This document shows, one piece after another, positions 27,801-39,000 of a stretch of 64,000 nucleotides of DNA. Positions within the stretch are counted from its first letter, which is position 1. Every line of letters begins with the position of its first letter. The DNA lies in NCBI GenBank assembly GCA_016801885.1, contig CM028886.1, forward strand, positions 2,862,501 to 2,926,500, given 5' to 3'. The notes under the pieces are model-generated. The model was not told the DNA's origin. It did not search any database and worked only from the letters and a program-made list of their open reading frames with translations. Made by a program: the position numbers and the translations under genes. The DNA comes from Toxotes chatareus. Lineage: Eukaryota; Chordata; Actinopteri; Toxotidae.

Positions 27801-29214
27801 TTTTGACCTCTGTACTTTTTCCATGCACCTTCTAAACTTAAAGCTAAAAATGGATGGACTGTGAACGACACACAGTACGACTCTGGAGACACACTTTCTC
27901 CTAAAAGGCCTCAGCTTCCTTCTGTCGTCCAGATTTTTGACAAAACACCGATGTTCGCGCAGCAAACAGCACATCTGTTGGAAATCAAACACACTGCACA
28001 GCACATGAAATCATTATGCAGGAATAATGGATACAGCAGTAAAATGATGATATCATCTATAAATTACAGCTGGTAATGATGGACTACACCCACTGCCAGT
28101 GGCTTTGGACACACACATGCACAGACACGCGGTCAGTAGACGCTGAGCCACCACAGTGTGCCAAAATCCAACCAACATTTTGAGCCTTAATGAAATTCAA
28201 AGCGTAAACACATTATGGCGGCGATATGAACACACTGTTCTGCCAGTCAGTGTCAACGGATGTGTGTGGTTTCCATGGAGACCAAGAGGAGGAAGATGAG
28301 AGAGGGGAGAACAAGTGCAAAGCCATTGTTCACCATGCCAACAACCAGAGCTCTGGGCGATTTTATGATTGTTGAGGGGGAGTGTTTAGGTGTTTTTTTT
28401 TTCTTCCATACTCTGTGAGGCTGGATTGGGTTAGTGGAGTCATGGAGGGAGGATTTGGCTTGAAGACTGACCCACCACACATCAAAGATAATCTGTCAGC
28501 TAGCAGATATGTGTCAGCAGGCCATAGGAGAAAAGAGAGCGAGAGACGAGGATGAAGGGGGAGGAGAAGAACACGGGAGAGGCTGTACATCCATGAGCCT
28601 CAGCGCAACAACGAGAAACCATTACTCCATCAATCACCTATCTACCAGTTAAACCACACGTGGGGGGGTGAGGATGGGAGAGGAGAGACGGCGGCGTATC
28701 ATCTGTATTAAACACACAGAAGAAGGAGGGGGATTGCAAATGGCCACCGGAGAAAAAGTGGACAGGAAATGACTGACGGCATTTTGGTCGTCTGTTGTCA
28801 GTTCAGGGCAGTTGGCCTTGATCGTCTGAGCATCATGCACAGATGTGGGGCAAGCTGCTGCCTCCACACTTCACTGGTGAAGCGAGAAAATATCTGTGTG
28901 TGTGTGTGTGTGTGGGGATGGCGTGTGCATGCATGGGTGGAGGGTTAGCCCTGGGTTGTTTTAAAGGGTCTGCACCAGATCTGCCAACCTCTTTTTGTTA
29001 CATGTCCACCTGAGACTGAGCCAATAAGAACTCCCTGCTGCAGCTTTGATGAACGGGGACAAAGATACTCCTCAAAGGAAATTTGAGATTAAGATCCTCA
29101 CATGTTATTTTATTATTCTAATATCCCACAGTAATCCCTTCACACATTAAAAATCTACACCATACAAACACAGCTGTAAGCCGTGCTCGTGTTGTGGCTC
29201 TACAGATGTCACCA

Positions 29215-29300
29215 ACTGAAATATTTCAACTGCTATCGGATGGATTGCCCAGAAATTTGGTTCAGACATTCATGTTCCCCTCAGGAGAGCTGGAAAGTAC
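29215..29300 (+). repeat. Single monomer of the repeat seen at 20.6 kb
   Basis: GAAATATTTCAACTGCTATC, GGATGGATTGCCC, AGAAATTTGGTTCAGACATT and CATGTTCCCC occur in the same order as in the 20.6-kb dimer. Confidence 0.55.
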
Positions 29301-29774
29301 AACCAGTAGCGAGCAAGTCTTTTACTGAGTCCTAAAAGTCTTTTTTCTTAAAAAAAAAAAAAAAAAAAAACAAGTGAAAAAATCTGCTTGTGTGCTGAAT
29401 TTCAACCTCTTTCCTCTGCAGATGCATTTGTTGTCTTTATTCCAGTGCAGCAGCCTAAATTACTCCATCTTATTTCAAAAAACAACATAAAATATATTTC
29501 AAAAAAGCTGATCTGTAGCTGAAACTGGTTGAAAAATCTTTCTAGGGGATGTTTTTTTTTTTTTTTTGGCTCAATAGTTAAAACACACTGGATAAAAAGG
29601 GGATTTCTTGAAGTGCAAAATGAACATTCTCTTTCCACGGCACAGATGTGCTTTGCTCAAGGGCAGTTCCTTAGATAAGACCATGCAGGGGGGCTCGTTG
29701 AGACTATTGCTCCAATATCCTGTGACATTCCTGTGCAGGTTTATGGGTTTGATGCAATATTTAGTTGCATCTTT

Positions 29775-30105
29775 AAACGAATCGTTCAACATTTGGGGAA
29801 ATGCACTTATAGTCACCGTGAGGACGCAAGTTAACCAGCCACAGCTCCAGAAAGCCATTTTACATTTCGGTTTTAGTAAAGGTAAAAGAAACGAGACATA
29901 AAGTTGAACTAAAGAGGTATGGGCAGGACTTTTTTTTTTTTTTTTTAACAGAACCAGGCTAGCTGTCTCCCCCTGCTGCCGGTCATTGTGCTAAGCTAAC
30001 ATAACCATCTGCTGGCTGTAGCTTCATACTGAATGCACTCATCTTCTCCTCTAACTCTCAAGAAAGCAAACTGGCAAATATCCCAAAATCTGAACTGTTC
30101 CTTTC
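29775..30105 (+). repeat. Dispersed teleost repeat with GCTAAGCTAAC motif, copy 2
   Basis: Landmarks in order are CGTTCAACATTTGGGGAAAT, AACCAGGCTAGCTGTCTCCC, GTGCTAAGCTAAC, GCTGGCTGTAGCTTCATACT and AACTGTTCCTTTCAG. It belongs to the same family as 3111-3425 but is more complete. An internal T tract lies at about 29931-29946. Confidence 0.6.
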
Positions 30106-30481
30106 AGGGAGCTAAGGACAAATATTCCCCACAGTTACCTCAGGTTCAAATGCATTTCACTTTCTGCACAGGCCTTTAAGAACCAGTGAGATGCTCTCAT
30201 ATCTTACATTCCTGCAAGGCATCAGGGAACAATGGGGGGGGACAAATGCACCTGCCGCTTAAAAAAAACGAAAATAATAATAGAAAGAAAAAAAAAACAC
30301 TCATGTCCAATAAATTCTGGGGAAAACTGGAGCAAAGGCTGATGACTGAAAAGACATAATCTTGCCAGTGTGCAATAAAATTAGATTTGGCTCAGATGTG
30401 CAGCTGACAGGGAACATTGCTCTTGGATGTTCCACTGATGTGAGTTGTTTTTCCTTTAGAAAGCTTCCAGACGGGTTTTGC

Positions 30482-30506
30482 TTTTTTTTTTTTTTTTTTT
30501 TTTTTC
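30482..30506. repeat. T homopolymer
   Basis: About 25 T residues in a row in cspg5 intron 1. Confidence 0.95.
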
Positions 30507-31747
30507 ACCTTGCAATCACGCCCCATGAATTTCAGCCAGCGCGATGAAAAGAATCAGCCAGATTATATTAGATTATAACGCCAGACTGATTTCATCTCGT
30601 GCACGCTCCTGCATTATTAATCTGACAGTAATGTAGCCCGCCATGCGCAATGAATCTCAGACAAAGAGACACAGAAAGCGAGAGAGAGAGCGAGAGAGAG
30701 CCTCGGTGTCTTTTTTAATGTTTACTCGAGTGATTTTTTTTTCTCTCTGTGTGTATCAGAATGTCCGTTCAGATCCCTTCATGAATTATTCATCGGGTCC
30801 CCCAGCCCTAATCCTCGCCTTTGTGTCGCTGTAGTGCCAGTGCACCTCCAGCGATCCGGTTTCCAGCATCGGCTGGACGCTGTCACTGTCACAAATGTCT
30901 ATAATTTCTCCCATAATATTCCTACAGTGGCTTATAGTGTGTCTGGAATACACGCTGTGTTGATTTAGTGACCTGATTTTGCTGTGATTGCCTCCTGAGA
31001 TGCTACTGCAATGTCCCGTAGGTGTTAAATGTTTTTTTTTAATCCTCCAATGATCCATAATGACTTATAATGTCTGCAATACAAAGCACTGGGCTGACAG
31101 TGACCTTATTGTATATTCATATCATGTCTTGCGGTGTTTATACTGACCCCATTGTTACCTCCCCTCTGGTGTCTCTATAGTGATCACAGGGACTTAGCTT
31201 GTGTCTTTATAGTGACCTAATTTTGGTTTATGCCATTTTTTCCTGCTAAGGCATCTCTGTAATACTCCTGCAGGAGCGTGGTGTTCAATAACGACCCTCC
31301 AGCGGTTTAATCATGTCATCTGTGTCTCCGAGGCGTCGATATAAACCCAATTTACTCAATTTGTTATTTGAATATTCCTGTGACATTCCTACAGAATGAT
31401 ATCAAGGATTTATTTTCCCTAGTAACCATAAAAACAGATGACACATTCTCCAAAAAATTCTATTTATTTTGGTTTGCAGTGACCAGGAAATGTCAGGGCC
31501 AGTAAGGTGTTCACAATAATGTCACCAAATTTAACTAACCAATGGACTAGCAATACCAGTTGAGTGTTAAGTGCTTCCTAACCTACAATCCGAGCCTCAC
31601 TGACCTCCTTTCTGGCTGCCCTGTGGGAGTGTGTTTAGGTACCCTGAATCCACAGAGAGGACATGCTGCTGCAGCAAAAAAACCATGAAGCAATAAATCT
31701 GGACGTTTTTGCTCGATCGAAGTGCAAAGTGAAGGGCAGTTTCTTAC

Positions 31748-31844
31748 CGCGGACAGACGGCGGGATCAAGTGCAGAGCCAGGACGCACGACAGCAGCGTT
31801 AGTCTCCAGCATCCCGTGCAAAAGCTCGCCTCCTTCCCCTGCAT
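31748..31844 (-). CDS. cspg5: CSPG5 exon 1: start codon and signal peptide
   Basis: The ATG at 31844-31842 opens a 32-codon segment starting MQGKEASFCTGCW and ending SVR. It includes a hydrophobic core (LTLLSCVLALHLI) that fits an N-terminal signal peptide. The exon ends CGCG before a GTAAGA donor. The leftover G pairs with GA of exon 2 to give Gly, so the reading frame continues as SVRGNVVGTN. This phase agreement across a 16.6-kb intron is the main support. In-frame translation upstream extends further, but this ATG gives the canonical short leader before the hydrophobic core. Confidence 0.88.
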
Positions 31845-32330
31845 CCTCGCCGAGCAGTGATAGCCTAAGATGATCGGGCGAAAAAGACAGAAAGTCCCTG
31901 ATCTAAAAATGGTAATAGAGTTCAAAAAATGTTCCAAAAAGTAATCCGGACAAGTGGGTCTGTTGATTTGCGTGCAGTCTAGACTCCAGCCTCCCTGCGC
32001 TTCTCCTCCATAGCCGCTTGGTCTCAGCTGTCTCCTCGTATCCGTTGCCGTTTCACACGCTCGGTTCAGTTAAGCACACTGAGGTTGGTTACGGCTCCAT
32101 CGCCACAGAACAGTGGTCGGAGGTGGCGATGCGAGGGTGGGGTGGCGGCGGTGGTGGTAGTAGTGGAGGCGGGGGGTGTGCGACTGGTGGCGCAGACGCA
32201 CGCCGTGGCTCGGCTCGGCTTGCTCGGAAAGGACCGGTGCTTTGGGCACTTTGTGGCTGAGAGGGAAACAAACGCACGACGGAGTGCGGCGCGGCTCAGC
32301 AGTCTTCTCCTCCTCATCATCTGGGGAGGG
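31845..32330 (-). promoter_or_regulatory. cspg5: cspg5 5' UTR and GC-rich promoter region
   Basis: The sequence upstream of the start codon becomes GC-rich and CpG-containing, especially at about 32100-32300 with GGCGG/GGTGG runs, CGCACGCCG and repeated GGCTCGGCTC. This looks like a CpG-island promoter. I see no clear TATA box in it. The transcription start cannot be placed from sequence alone. Confidence 0.55.
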
Positions 32331-32339
32331 GAAAAAAGG

Positions 32340-33780
32340 ATTGTCGATGCCCCCCCCCCCCTCCTCCCCCCATCGTCTTCATCCCTCCTCCCTTCCCTCC
32401 CTCATTTTCCCAAGACATCTCCCCCTTCTCCATCCTTGCCTTTCCTAAAACTTTTCCTACTTTTTTGTCCTTCAAATCCCGCATCTCTTCCTCTTCCTCA
32501 GACTTTCTGTCCTTCTCCCTCTTATCCAGACAGTTCTCCTCCTTTTCCTCATCACTTTCTTTACCTTCCAAGACTTTTTTTTAACCTACTTTCCTAGTAT
32601 GATTCTCTTTTTTCTTTCCTGAAAGCTGATTTCCCATGTTTTTTCCTTTTCATCCTTCTTCTGCCCCCCCTCTCGCTCTCACACACACACACACACACAC
32701 ACCATCTCTCTCTCAAAGACTCTTCCTTCCTCCTCTTCTCTCAGTTCTTGCCTTCTCTAAAATCTCTTCTACTTGTTCATCCTTCAAAGCTTCCACCTCC
32801 ATCTTTACCTTTTCCTATTTTTCTACTTTTACATTTCTCTTTTCCTCAATCTTTGTCTCCTCTCCCCCTTTTTCAGAGATATTCTTGTTCTCTTCTTTTT
32901 CACTTCATCGTCCAAGATTTTTTCAACCTTTTCCTCTTTTTTCTGCCAGAAAAAAGCAGATGTTTCCCCTTCTCCATAACTTTTCCTTCTACCCTACCCT
33001 CCTTCTTCTCCTCTGCCTTTCTTTCCTTTCACTAAAACTTTTCCCTGCTTCTAAGAATCTTTCCTTCTCCACCTTTGACCCCCTCTTCTCTCTATCCTTT
33101 CCTTTCATTTCCTATGATCTTTCCTACTTTTTTATCTTTCCTTTTCCTCAAACTCTTTGTCCCCCTCCCCCTTTTCCAGAGACATTTCTCCTCCTCTTCC
33201 TGTTTACACTTTGTTCTGCATCTCACACCACATTTAACTTTTAACATCCTTTTAACATCTTTTCCTCTCCAGAAATCCTTTTTCCTATCCTCTTTCCTTC
33301 TGGTCTCTTCATCCTTACTTTGCTCTCCATAAAAATGTTGCTCCTCTACCTCCTCCCACCTGCTCATTCGAAAGACACTTCCTACTTCCTCCTCTCTCAT
33401 CCCTTTCCCTTTAATTAATCTTAGAGGATTTTTTTTTACCTTCTATTTCGTCCAGAAAACTTTTATCATTTTGCTGGCACATTGTCAAAGATGTTTCCCT
33501 ATCTTTACCTCCTCTCTTCTCCTCCTTTCATCCTGCTTTTCCCTCAGACTGTTCCTCCTCTACTCCCAAGCTTCCCTCCCTTTCTAGAAACACATTCCTC
33601 CTCATCTTCTTTCCTCCCTTTTTTCTTTTTCCTCCTCTCAGACTCAAACTTCTTCCTCCTACACTTTTCACAATCTCTTCCACCTTCTCTCTTTCCCAAA
33701 ACTTTGCCACTCCTCCTCCTCCTCCCTTCCCTCCCTCCTCCTTTCTCAAAGCTTTCCATCATTTGCTATTCATCTGAAAG
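32340..33780. repeat. 1.4-kb pyrimidine tract with degenerate period of about 300-360 bp
   Basis: The plus strand is almost pure C/T. Within it a longer unit recurs. A TTTTCCTACTTTTTTGTCC-like phrase appears near 32451, 32764 and 33120. A second phrase of the form CCTCA..CTTT.TGTC...CCAGA, followed by TCTCCTCC in two of the three, appears near 32497, 32845 and 33149. Accidental long open frames in this tract code for low-complexity Phe/Leu/Pro/Ser and are not genes. An AC microsatellite sits at about 32681-32701. Confidence 0.75.
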
Positions 33781-35706
33781 TGTTGATCTCAATGGGAGTG
33801 CACACACTCGGGCCACTTCCCTCTTTCTTTCTTTTTTTTTTTCCCCCAAGGGAGATCTGTCTATTTTGAAGGAGATTAACTTCCATTCATCTCTCTCTGT
33901 GAGTGTTGGAGGGGACGAGGCAGTTTGAGATTATGTTAAAAAAATAAAATAAAATAAAATGAAAATAAGTAAGTGTGGTATCCGATGCCGTCAAAACAAC
34001 CAGCTTTGTTTAATGGTGTGACACAGAGAAGCAAACAAAGGGGCGGAGGAGGAGGAGAGTGTGGGGGGTGTCTGGATGAAAGGGGGGCATTGGAGGGGTA
34101 AATGGGGGGATATACATGGTGATGAATGCCCAAGGGCCCTGGGGGTAATGATGGTGGTGGGGGTCGTGGGCATTCTTCCACACACACACAAAAAAAAAAA
34201 AGCATAAAGGAAGAGCGAGGGGCAGTGCAACAGGAGATGTTTTGTGTGGATACATGTGTGTGTCTGTATTTGCATTTGGTTGTTTATGTGTACATGGAAG
34301 CAGCAGAAATGACAGGTTTTAAAAAAAAATGTAAAAAAGAAACCCAAATGTTTAGCAGAACAGAAAGTGTGTTCAGCAAATTGTGGAAAGTAGGTCACGA
34401 GGACAATTTGGTGGCTTCCATTTAAATAATATAAAATATGACCTGTCTTTTCTGGCAGGGAAACGTTTCGGGAGCACTGTATGAACAATGTGTAACCTCC
34501 CTAAAAAGCACTGCCAAAAAACCCTGAATAAGAGCTTCACCTGTCCTCTCTCTTTCTGCCGCGTGCACAGACCCACACAACCATTGCTTTGTTCATTATC
34601 AGCACAATAAGATTACAGACAAGTCACCAACCCTCCTGCTCACTTCTGATCACTTTATCTGATTTCACTGGACGACACTGTGATAGAAACGTTAGCTGGC
34701 AGCCATGTTGGCACAATAACACTGTTTTGTGAACTTTCATTCTGTGCTACATTTTCCTCAGCTGAGTTACTGTCTGGCAGGAAACAGGGTGTGAATGATC
34801 CAGAGGCTTGAGGTCTTCTGTTAATAATACAACAACTCTGACGTCCACTGGACACACAGACACACACATACTGTACCCAGACGTCAGCCTAATTCTGTCG
34901 GGCAGTTTGTCGTTTTCCAGTATTTTGGGGTTAATTCCTCTTAAAGCTATCATGTCCTATTCAGGGTCTCGTGCTGTTGTTGTGACAGTCCAGACCAAAT
35001 GCTTTGGTGATATCAAATTGGGGACAGTGCTCATCAACATGGGGATTAGGGCCATTTAATCCCTCCTGTTCACCCCCAAAACATAAAGACCCCCTGGCTC
35101 CCTGGCTCTGCAGCAGTGAGGGAATAAATTATGACAACCCAGGCACACCAAACAAACACCACATCTCTAATCACCTGCTCCTGTACCTTCTCTCCTCTAG
35201 TCGACCTGCTTTTATAACACAAGCAACATATAATAATAAAAATCCTTTCTAATAAAGCTGAACAAACAGCCTGACCTGTCACTGGCAACAGCAAAATTTC
35301 TGTGATTTATTGCTTTTCTACAAATGGAATTTCATTATTTCTCACATCAAGTGTAAAAAGAATAAAAAGTTCCTTTTGAAATGGGAAAATTAAAAAGAAA
35401 AAAAGCTGTTTTTTGAACAGCAGGGTCCATTGTTTTGATCTGTGAAAAGCTCTGAAGTAATTTTATGGATCGTGTTCTTATTTTCGCATTAATTCTAAGC
35501 ACTTGCTACCTTGCCATATTTCTGTATCAGTTTGCCAGTTTACTGCTGCACAGGACCTCTCATATTGTCAGAGCACAGTAACCTACTAATCAAACTGCTC
35601 ACCAGTGTGAATTCAATGTGGGTCCATTGCTCACAGTCCTAACAACTGGAGCATTCTTGAAAGAACACAATACAGTCAATCTGCTAAGTGTGTAACAGCC
35701 GACCCG
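33781..35706. other. Intergenic stretch without recognisable gene
   Basis: It contains an AAAAT-type repeat near 33938-33965, a CA/A tract near 34180-34201 and otherwise unique-looking sequence. I see no exon, RNA gene or named repeat. Confidence 0.6.
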
Positions 35707-36524
35707 GGGTTATTTTATGACCTATATCTCTATATGTGCAGACTAAATTGCATCAAGTCTCATTAGTTTGCTCTCGAACAAATACATGGTAATAAGAGAA
35801 GAATCTGGCCTTGGAGCTTGATTCATAAGGACGCTGTTTGCTGCACATATGTCCTGGTTTATTATTAAAGGGTAGGTTCTCCTGAGACCTGTTTTACCCA
35901 ACCAGGGCTTTACAGTGAGAATAAGAAGCACTACAGGTAACTCTCAACAGACCACAAGGGACAATGGACATGTCCTATTAAACCACATCTCTGCAGGACT
36001 TCCATTGTCTACAAATAACTGCGTCCAAACAGCCTCATGATGGTGACGCAGAGTTAAACTGCAAACTGAGAGTTCTCTGGAAGGTGAAGCGTATAAAACA
36101 GTAACCTGATCAACTCTGAAGCAGATCTGCTGAGATGATTCATCGTCTGAGTCTAAACAGTGACACTTGCTGACTTAATCTTGGTACTGCATGTATATGG
36201 AAAGATTACTGTAAACACAAAACCTGACTCACTGGTCATCTCTCATATTTTGCGTATGAGACACAATTGATTTATTTCACAATAATAATAATATAAATTA
36301 TTATAGACTTTATTTATTTAGTACCTTTCTTAGCAAAGTTACACAGTGCAAATAAAAACAAACTGATCATAAAAAAAATGAAAAAATATATAGGTGGGAC
36401 AATAAAACCCTGCAACAAATTAAATATTTATTAAACCTTTCCAATAGAGTCAAGTTTCAAGAAGGGATTTACAAAACTTTACGGATGTGGCCTGATCTCA
36501 ACAGGTGATCTCTTCCACAGTGTC

Positions 36525-36664
36525 GGGGCTCTAACAGCAAACACCTGGGGCCTCGTGTACTAACGGTGCGTAAGCATCAAAATGTTGCCTGCGCCATTTT
36601 CCACGCACACGTCGGGATGTACAAAAATCAACTGTGCGTGGATTTCCGCGCACCGCGACACCAC
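36525..36664 (+). other. Upstream element shared by units A, B and D, possible transposon remnant
   Basis: CCTCGTGTACTAACGGTGCG and the following CACGCACACGTCGGGATG and CTGTGCGTGGATTTCCGCGC recur at about 40290-40400 and, diverged, at 53690-53790. Short complementary blocks (GTGCGT/ACGCAC) give it an inverted character. It resembles termini of DNA transposons in fish, but I cannot name it. Confidence 0.4.
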
Positions 36665-36671
36665 CTCCAGT

Positions 36672-36799
36672 CACGTGTCTGCAGCAGGTGAGTCTGATTA
36701 CGTCACTACTAGCCGCGGTTAAGACGGCGTCTTCACTGCGTCATGTGCCGTGTGACGCAATAAAGACATCAAAGGCGAACTAATATATATATATATATA
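36672..36799 (+). promoter_or_regulatory. Compact promoter of the intact orphan gene (E-box, CRE-like site, TATA)
   Basis: In order: CACGTG (36672-36677), TTACGTCA (36698-36705, a CRE-like site), TGACGCAAT (36753-36761, a C/EBP-ATF-like site) and an alternating TA stretch of eight units (36784-36799) that can act as a TATA box. The start codon follows about 105 bp later, which leaves room for a 5' UTR of roughly 75 bp. The same order appears in unit B with seven TA units and in the diverged copy near 54140-54261 with three. Factor binding is inference from motif shape. Confidence 0.5.
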
Positions 36800-36903
36800 G
36801 TCCCTCTCCCGCTTCAGACTTTAAACCACTGGAAACAAACACAGAGCGCAGCGGATAATCACTTATTACTTCACATCTTTGTACAAACACGTTCTGTCCC
36901 AAA

Positions 36904-37932
36904 ATGCCAATCCTCATTTTGGGTTTCATTGTTGGTAACCTGGTTACCAGAGCTGTCAGAAAGTTCTTCCAAGATGCTGGTGTGGTAGTGACCAAAGATG
37001 AACCAGTACAGGAAGAAGAGGTCACTGCCACATGCAGCGCGCCCATCATTCCACAGACAGATGTTGAAGAAAAGCAGATTGCATCCAAACCTCTTTCTGC
37101 TCATATCTGTCTGTCTAGCCCTGTTTCTGACACAGAAGAAGAAACAGAGGACAACACTAAAAAACAAAATCCCCAGTCAGATGACGTAAACCCCCCCAGT
37201 GCCCCAGAGAAAAAAAAATTTTCTAAGGTGCAAATTGGAGCTGCGGTTGTCATTGGAGGGGCCGCTGTCATGGGAATCTTAGCGATTTATCCCAAGGCCC
37301 AAAAAGCTGCTTTGGCTACTGTACAACAAGTAGCAAAAAAACTACCCACAGGACGTGGAGGAGGACAAGGTGCTGTCTCCGTTCCGGAAATGGCACATTG
37401 TCGCTCTGGGATTACATGCGTCCTGGAAAGAATTGAAATTTTGTTGTCGGAAATTCCTGCTGCGTTCAACAAGCTAAAATCACTTGCAGAGGATTTTTCC
37501 ACAACAAATTCCCTACAAGAAATACTGCCCGGTTTTTCTTGTATGGCGCGACCAGAGAGTGCATCCAGTCTTTCCTGTTTATGGTCAAAAATTGTAGATC
37601 AAAGCTCTAGGGTGCACTCGCAAATTCTTTCTGCCCTGTCTGTGGGACGAGCACAAATTGAAACCTTTTTATGGCGGGCTTGGGCAAGAAAAATACAGGT
37701 TCTTGGCATGGTCCAAGAGAGACTTTCCTCGCTCACAGAGGAAACTCAACCGGTTTCCAGCTGGAAAGAGGCTCTCATCAATTTAATTGTAAAAATATTG
37801 CTTAAGATTCACCTCATACTAAAACGTATTTTCCCTTCGTCTTGGTATAAGGTGCTTGGTAGACTTGCAGCAAAAATTTTACAAAAAGAAGCAAGTGATA
37901 TCCTCGATGCTTGCTTAAACTCTGAAGTCTAA
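36904..37932 (+). CDS. Intronless orphan membrane protein, 342 aa, intact copy A
   Basis: This is the longest intact frame of the locus. I do not recognise the family. The ATG has A at -3 and follows the TATA-like promoter at a normal distance. Visible parts: a short hydrophobic N-terminus (residues 1-14, MPILILGFIVGNLV) followed by Arg/Lys; an acidic, Pro-rich, low-complexity region (about 31-105); a Gly/Ala/Val-rich hydrophobic span (about 110-129, IGAAVVIGGAAVMGILAIY) that fits a membrane helix; a predicted helical region (about 160-285) with several Cys and Trp; and a second hydrophobic amphipathic stretch (about 289-310, core LINLIVKILLKIHLILKRIF) before a short tail ending LNSEV. There is no intron, no in-frame stop and no known catalytic motif. 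A membrane location is inferred. It lies antisense to and beside HIPK-like tail exons and has many damaged copies nearby, so it could be a real lineage-specific gene or the best-preserved member of a repeat family. Confidence 0.6.
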   Translation: MPILILGFIVGNLVTRAVRKFFQDAGVVVTKDEPVQEEEVTATCSAPIIPQTDVEEKQIASKPLSAHICLSSPVSDTEEETEDNTKKQNPQSDDVNPPSAPEKKKFSKVQIGAAVVIGGAAVMGILAIYPKAQKAALATVQQVAKKLPTGRGGGQGAVSVPEMAHCRSGITCVLERIEILLSEIPAAFNKLKSLAEDFSTTNSLQEILPGFSCMARPESASSLSCLWSKIVDQSSRVHSQILSALSVGRAQIETFLWRAWARKIQVLGMVQERLSSLTEETQPVSSWKEALINLIVKILLKIHLILKRIFPSSWYKVLGRLAAKILQKEASDILDACLNSEV

Positions 37933-38346
37933 ACCCCCCCGACCCCCTCTTCCAGCCCCCTTCCCAGCCAGCCACCCCCCAGTTCCAGCCCCATTTTCCT
38001 TCCTTGGTATAAGCCAGCCACCCCCTCTATGCTTGCTTAGTATGCAATCCCCCCTTCCCCACCCCAAGTGCAGTTCCTCACACATAAGACTGCACTGCAA
38101 ATTCATTCCCTTTTTCCAAATTCAATTCAACAACATACGTCTTGGTATATTAGGTGCTTGGTAGACTTTACGCAGCAAAAGTTTTACAAAAAAAGAAAAG
38201 CAAGTGATATCCTCTATGCTTGCTTAAACTCTGAAGTCTAAACCCCCTGACCCCAAGCCAGGTCTGTGTGTGTCAGTTTGTGTGTTTTGGTTTTTATTTT
38301 TTTAAACCCCCCCCCAATCCCCCCTTTTAGCCATCAGTAAAATAAA
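37933..38346 (+). repeat. C-rich spacer and repeated C-terminal tail, with AATAAA
   Basis: The stop codon is followed by CCCCCCCGACCCCC-type tracts. A second, damaged copy of the last coding stretch then appears at about 38139-38245, from GGTGCTTGGTAGAC to the same stop context TCTGAAGTCTAAACC. AATAAA at 38341 could serve polyadenylation. The same arrangement is found after copies B and D2. Confidence 0.7.
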
Positions 38347-38524
38347 GAAATGACAAAACGTCATATCCAGTTGATTAGTTTATTTAATAATGTTGGGCCA
38401 TATTTATGTTCTGTCCAGTTAATCCAATGTCTTACTGAGCAGTATTTGCTACTTAGGTGGGAATAAATACATTCACCCCTAGGCTGGAAATTATTATTAT
38501 TTTTTTTTTTTTTACTAATTTTAA

Positions 38525-38665
38525 TCTAAGGCCCACATGATGATGACACCTCAAGCGGACAAGGAAAAACTCCCAAAATAACATGAAAGAAACCTTGGGA
38601 AGGATCACACAACAGGAAACCCCCTTCCAGGGTATGTTTAGTGCCTAGTGGGCAGCTGTAAATTA
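38525..38665. repeat. Dispersed teleost repeat (CAAGGAAAAACTCCC type), copy in unit A
   Basis: Landmarks are GCCCACATGATGATGACACC, AAGGAAAAACTCCCAAAA, CCTTGGGAAGGATC and AGTGCCTAGTGGGCAG. Related copies lie at 42787-42925, 48867-49000 and 53168-53236. Confidence 0.6.
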
Positions 38666-39000
38666 AAATTGAGAAAAATTCCAGCCTCTTTTAACACTAC
38701 AACATAGAGGAGTGGCGTTAACAGGAGGGAAACCAGGTTCTCTTTTTATAAATAGCTCTGCCAGTATCACCTGTTCAGGCAATACTACTGACAACCAAAT
38801 ACGACTACCACCTGACGCCATCCTGGTCGGTGGAGCTGTCCTTTTATTCTTGTCACTCTGAGGTTACATCTGTGGCAGTCTGGATTAAGTCACAGATGAA
38901 AGTTTGTCTAAGTCTCAAAAACACCAGCATGATGTGACGCCTACCTGTTGCTGTGTGTCCTCACTCACAACCTCTCTGAGGCCAGTTAAGTGACACCTAC

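Larger units (their letters stand above)
15116..31747 (-). other. cspg5: cspg5 intron 1 (about 16.6 kb)
   Basis: The intron between the signal-peptide exon and the large ectodomain exon. It contains AATA-type repeats near 16296-16330, several CA/TG tracts, a pyrimidine-rich stretch at about 24420-24600, A and T homopolymers and at least four decayed dispersed repeats. I found no domain-bearing open frame and no RNA gene in it. Confidence 0.85.

Noticed and set aside
32085..33928. Several open frames of 85-200 codons on both strands
   Set aside because: They come from GC-rich promoter sequence and a pyrimidine tract. The products are low-complexity Phe/Leu/Pro/Ser or Lys/Glu/Gly with no domain.
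36780..37167. Antisense open frames opposite copy A (and the matching ones at 40610-40898)
   Set aside because: They are shadows of the plus-strand gene, with no promoter or domain of their own.
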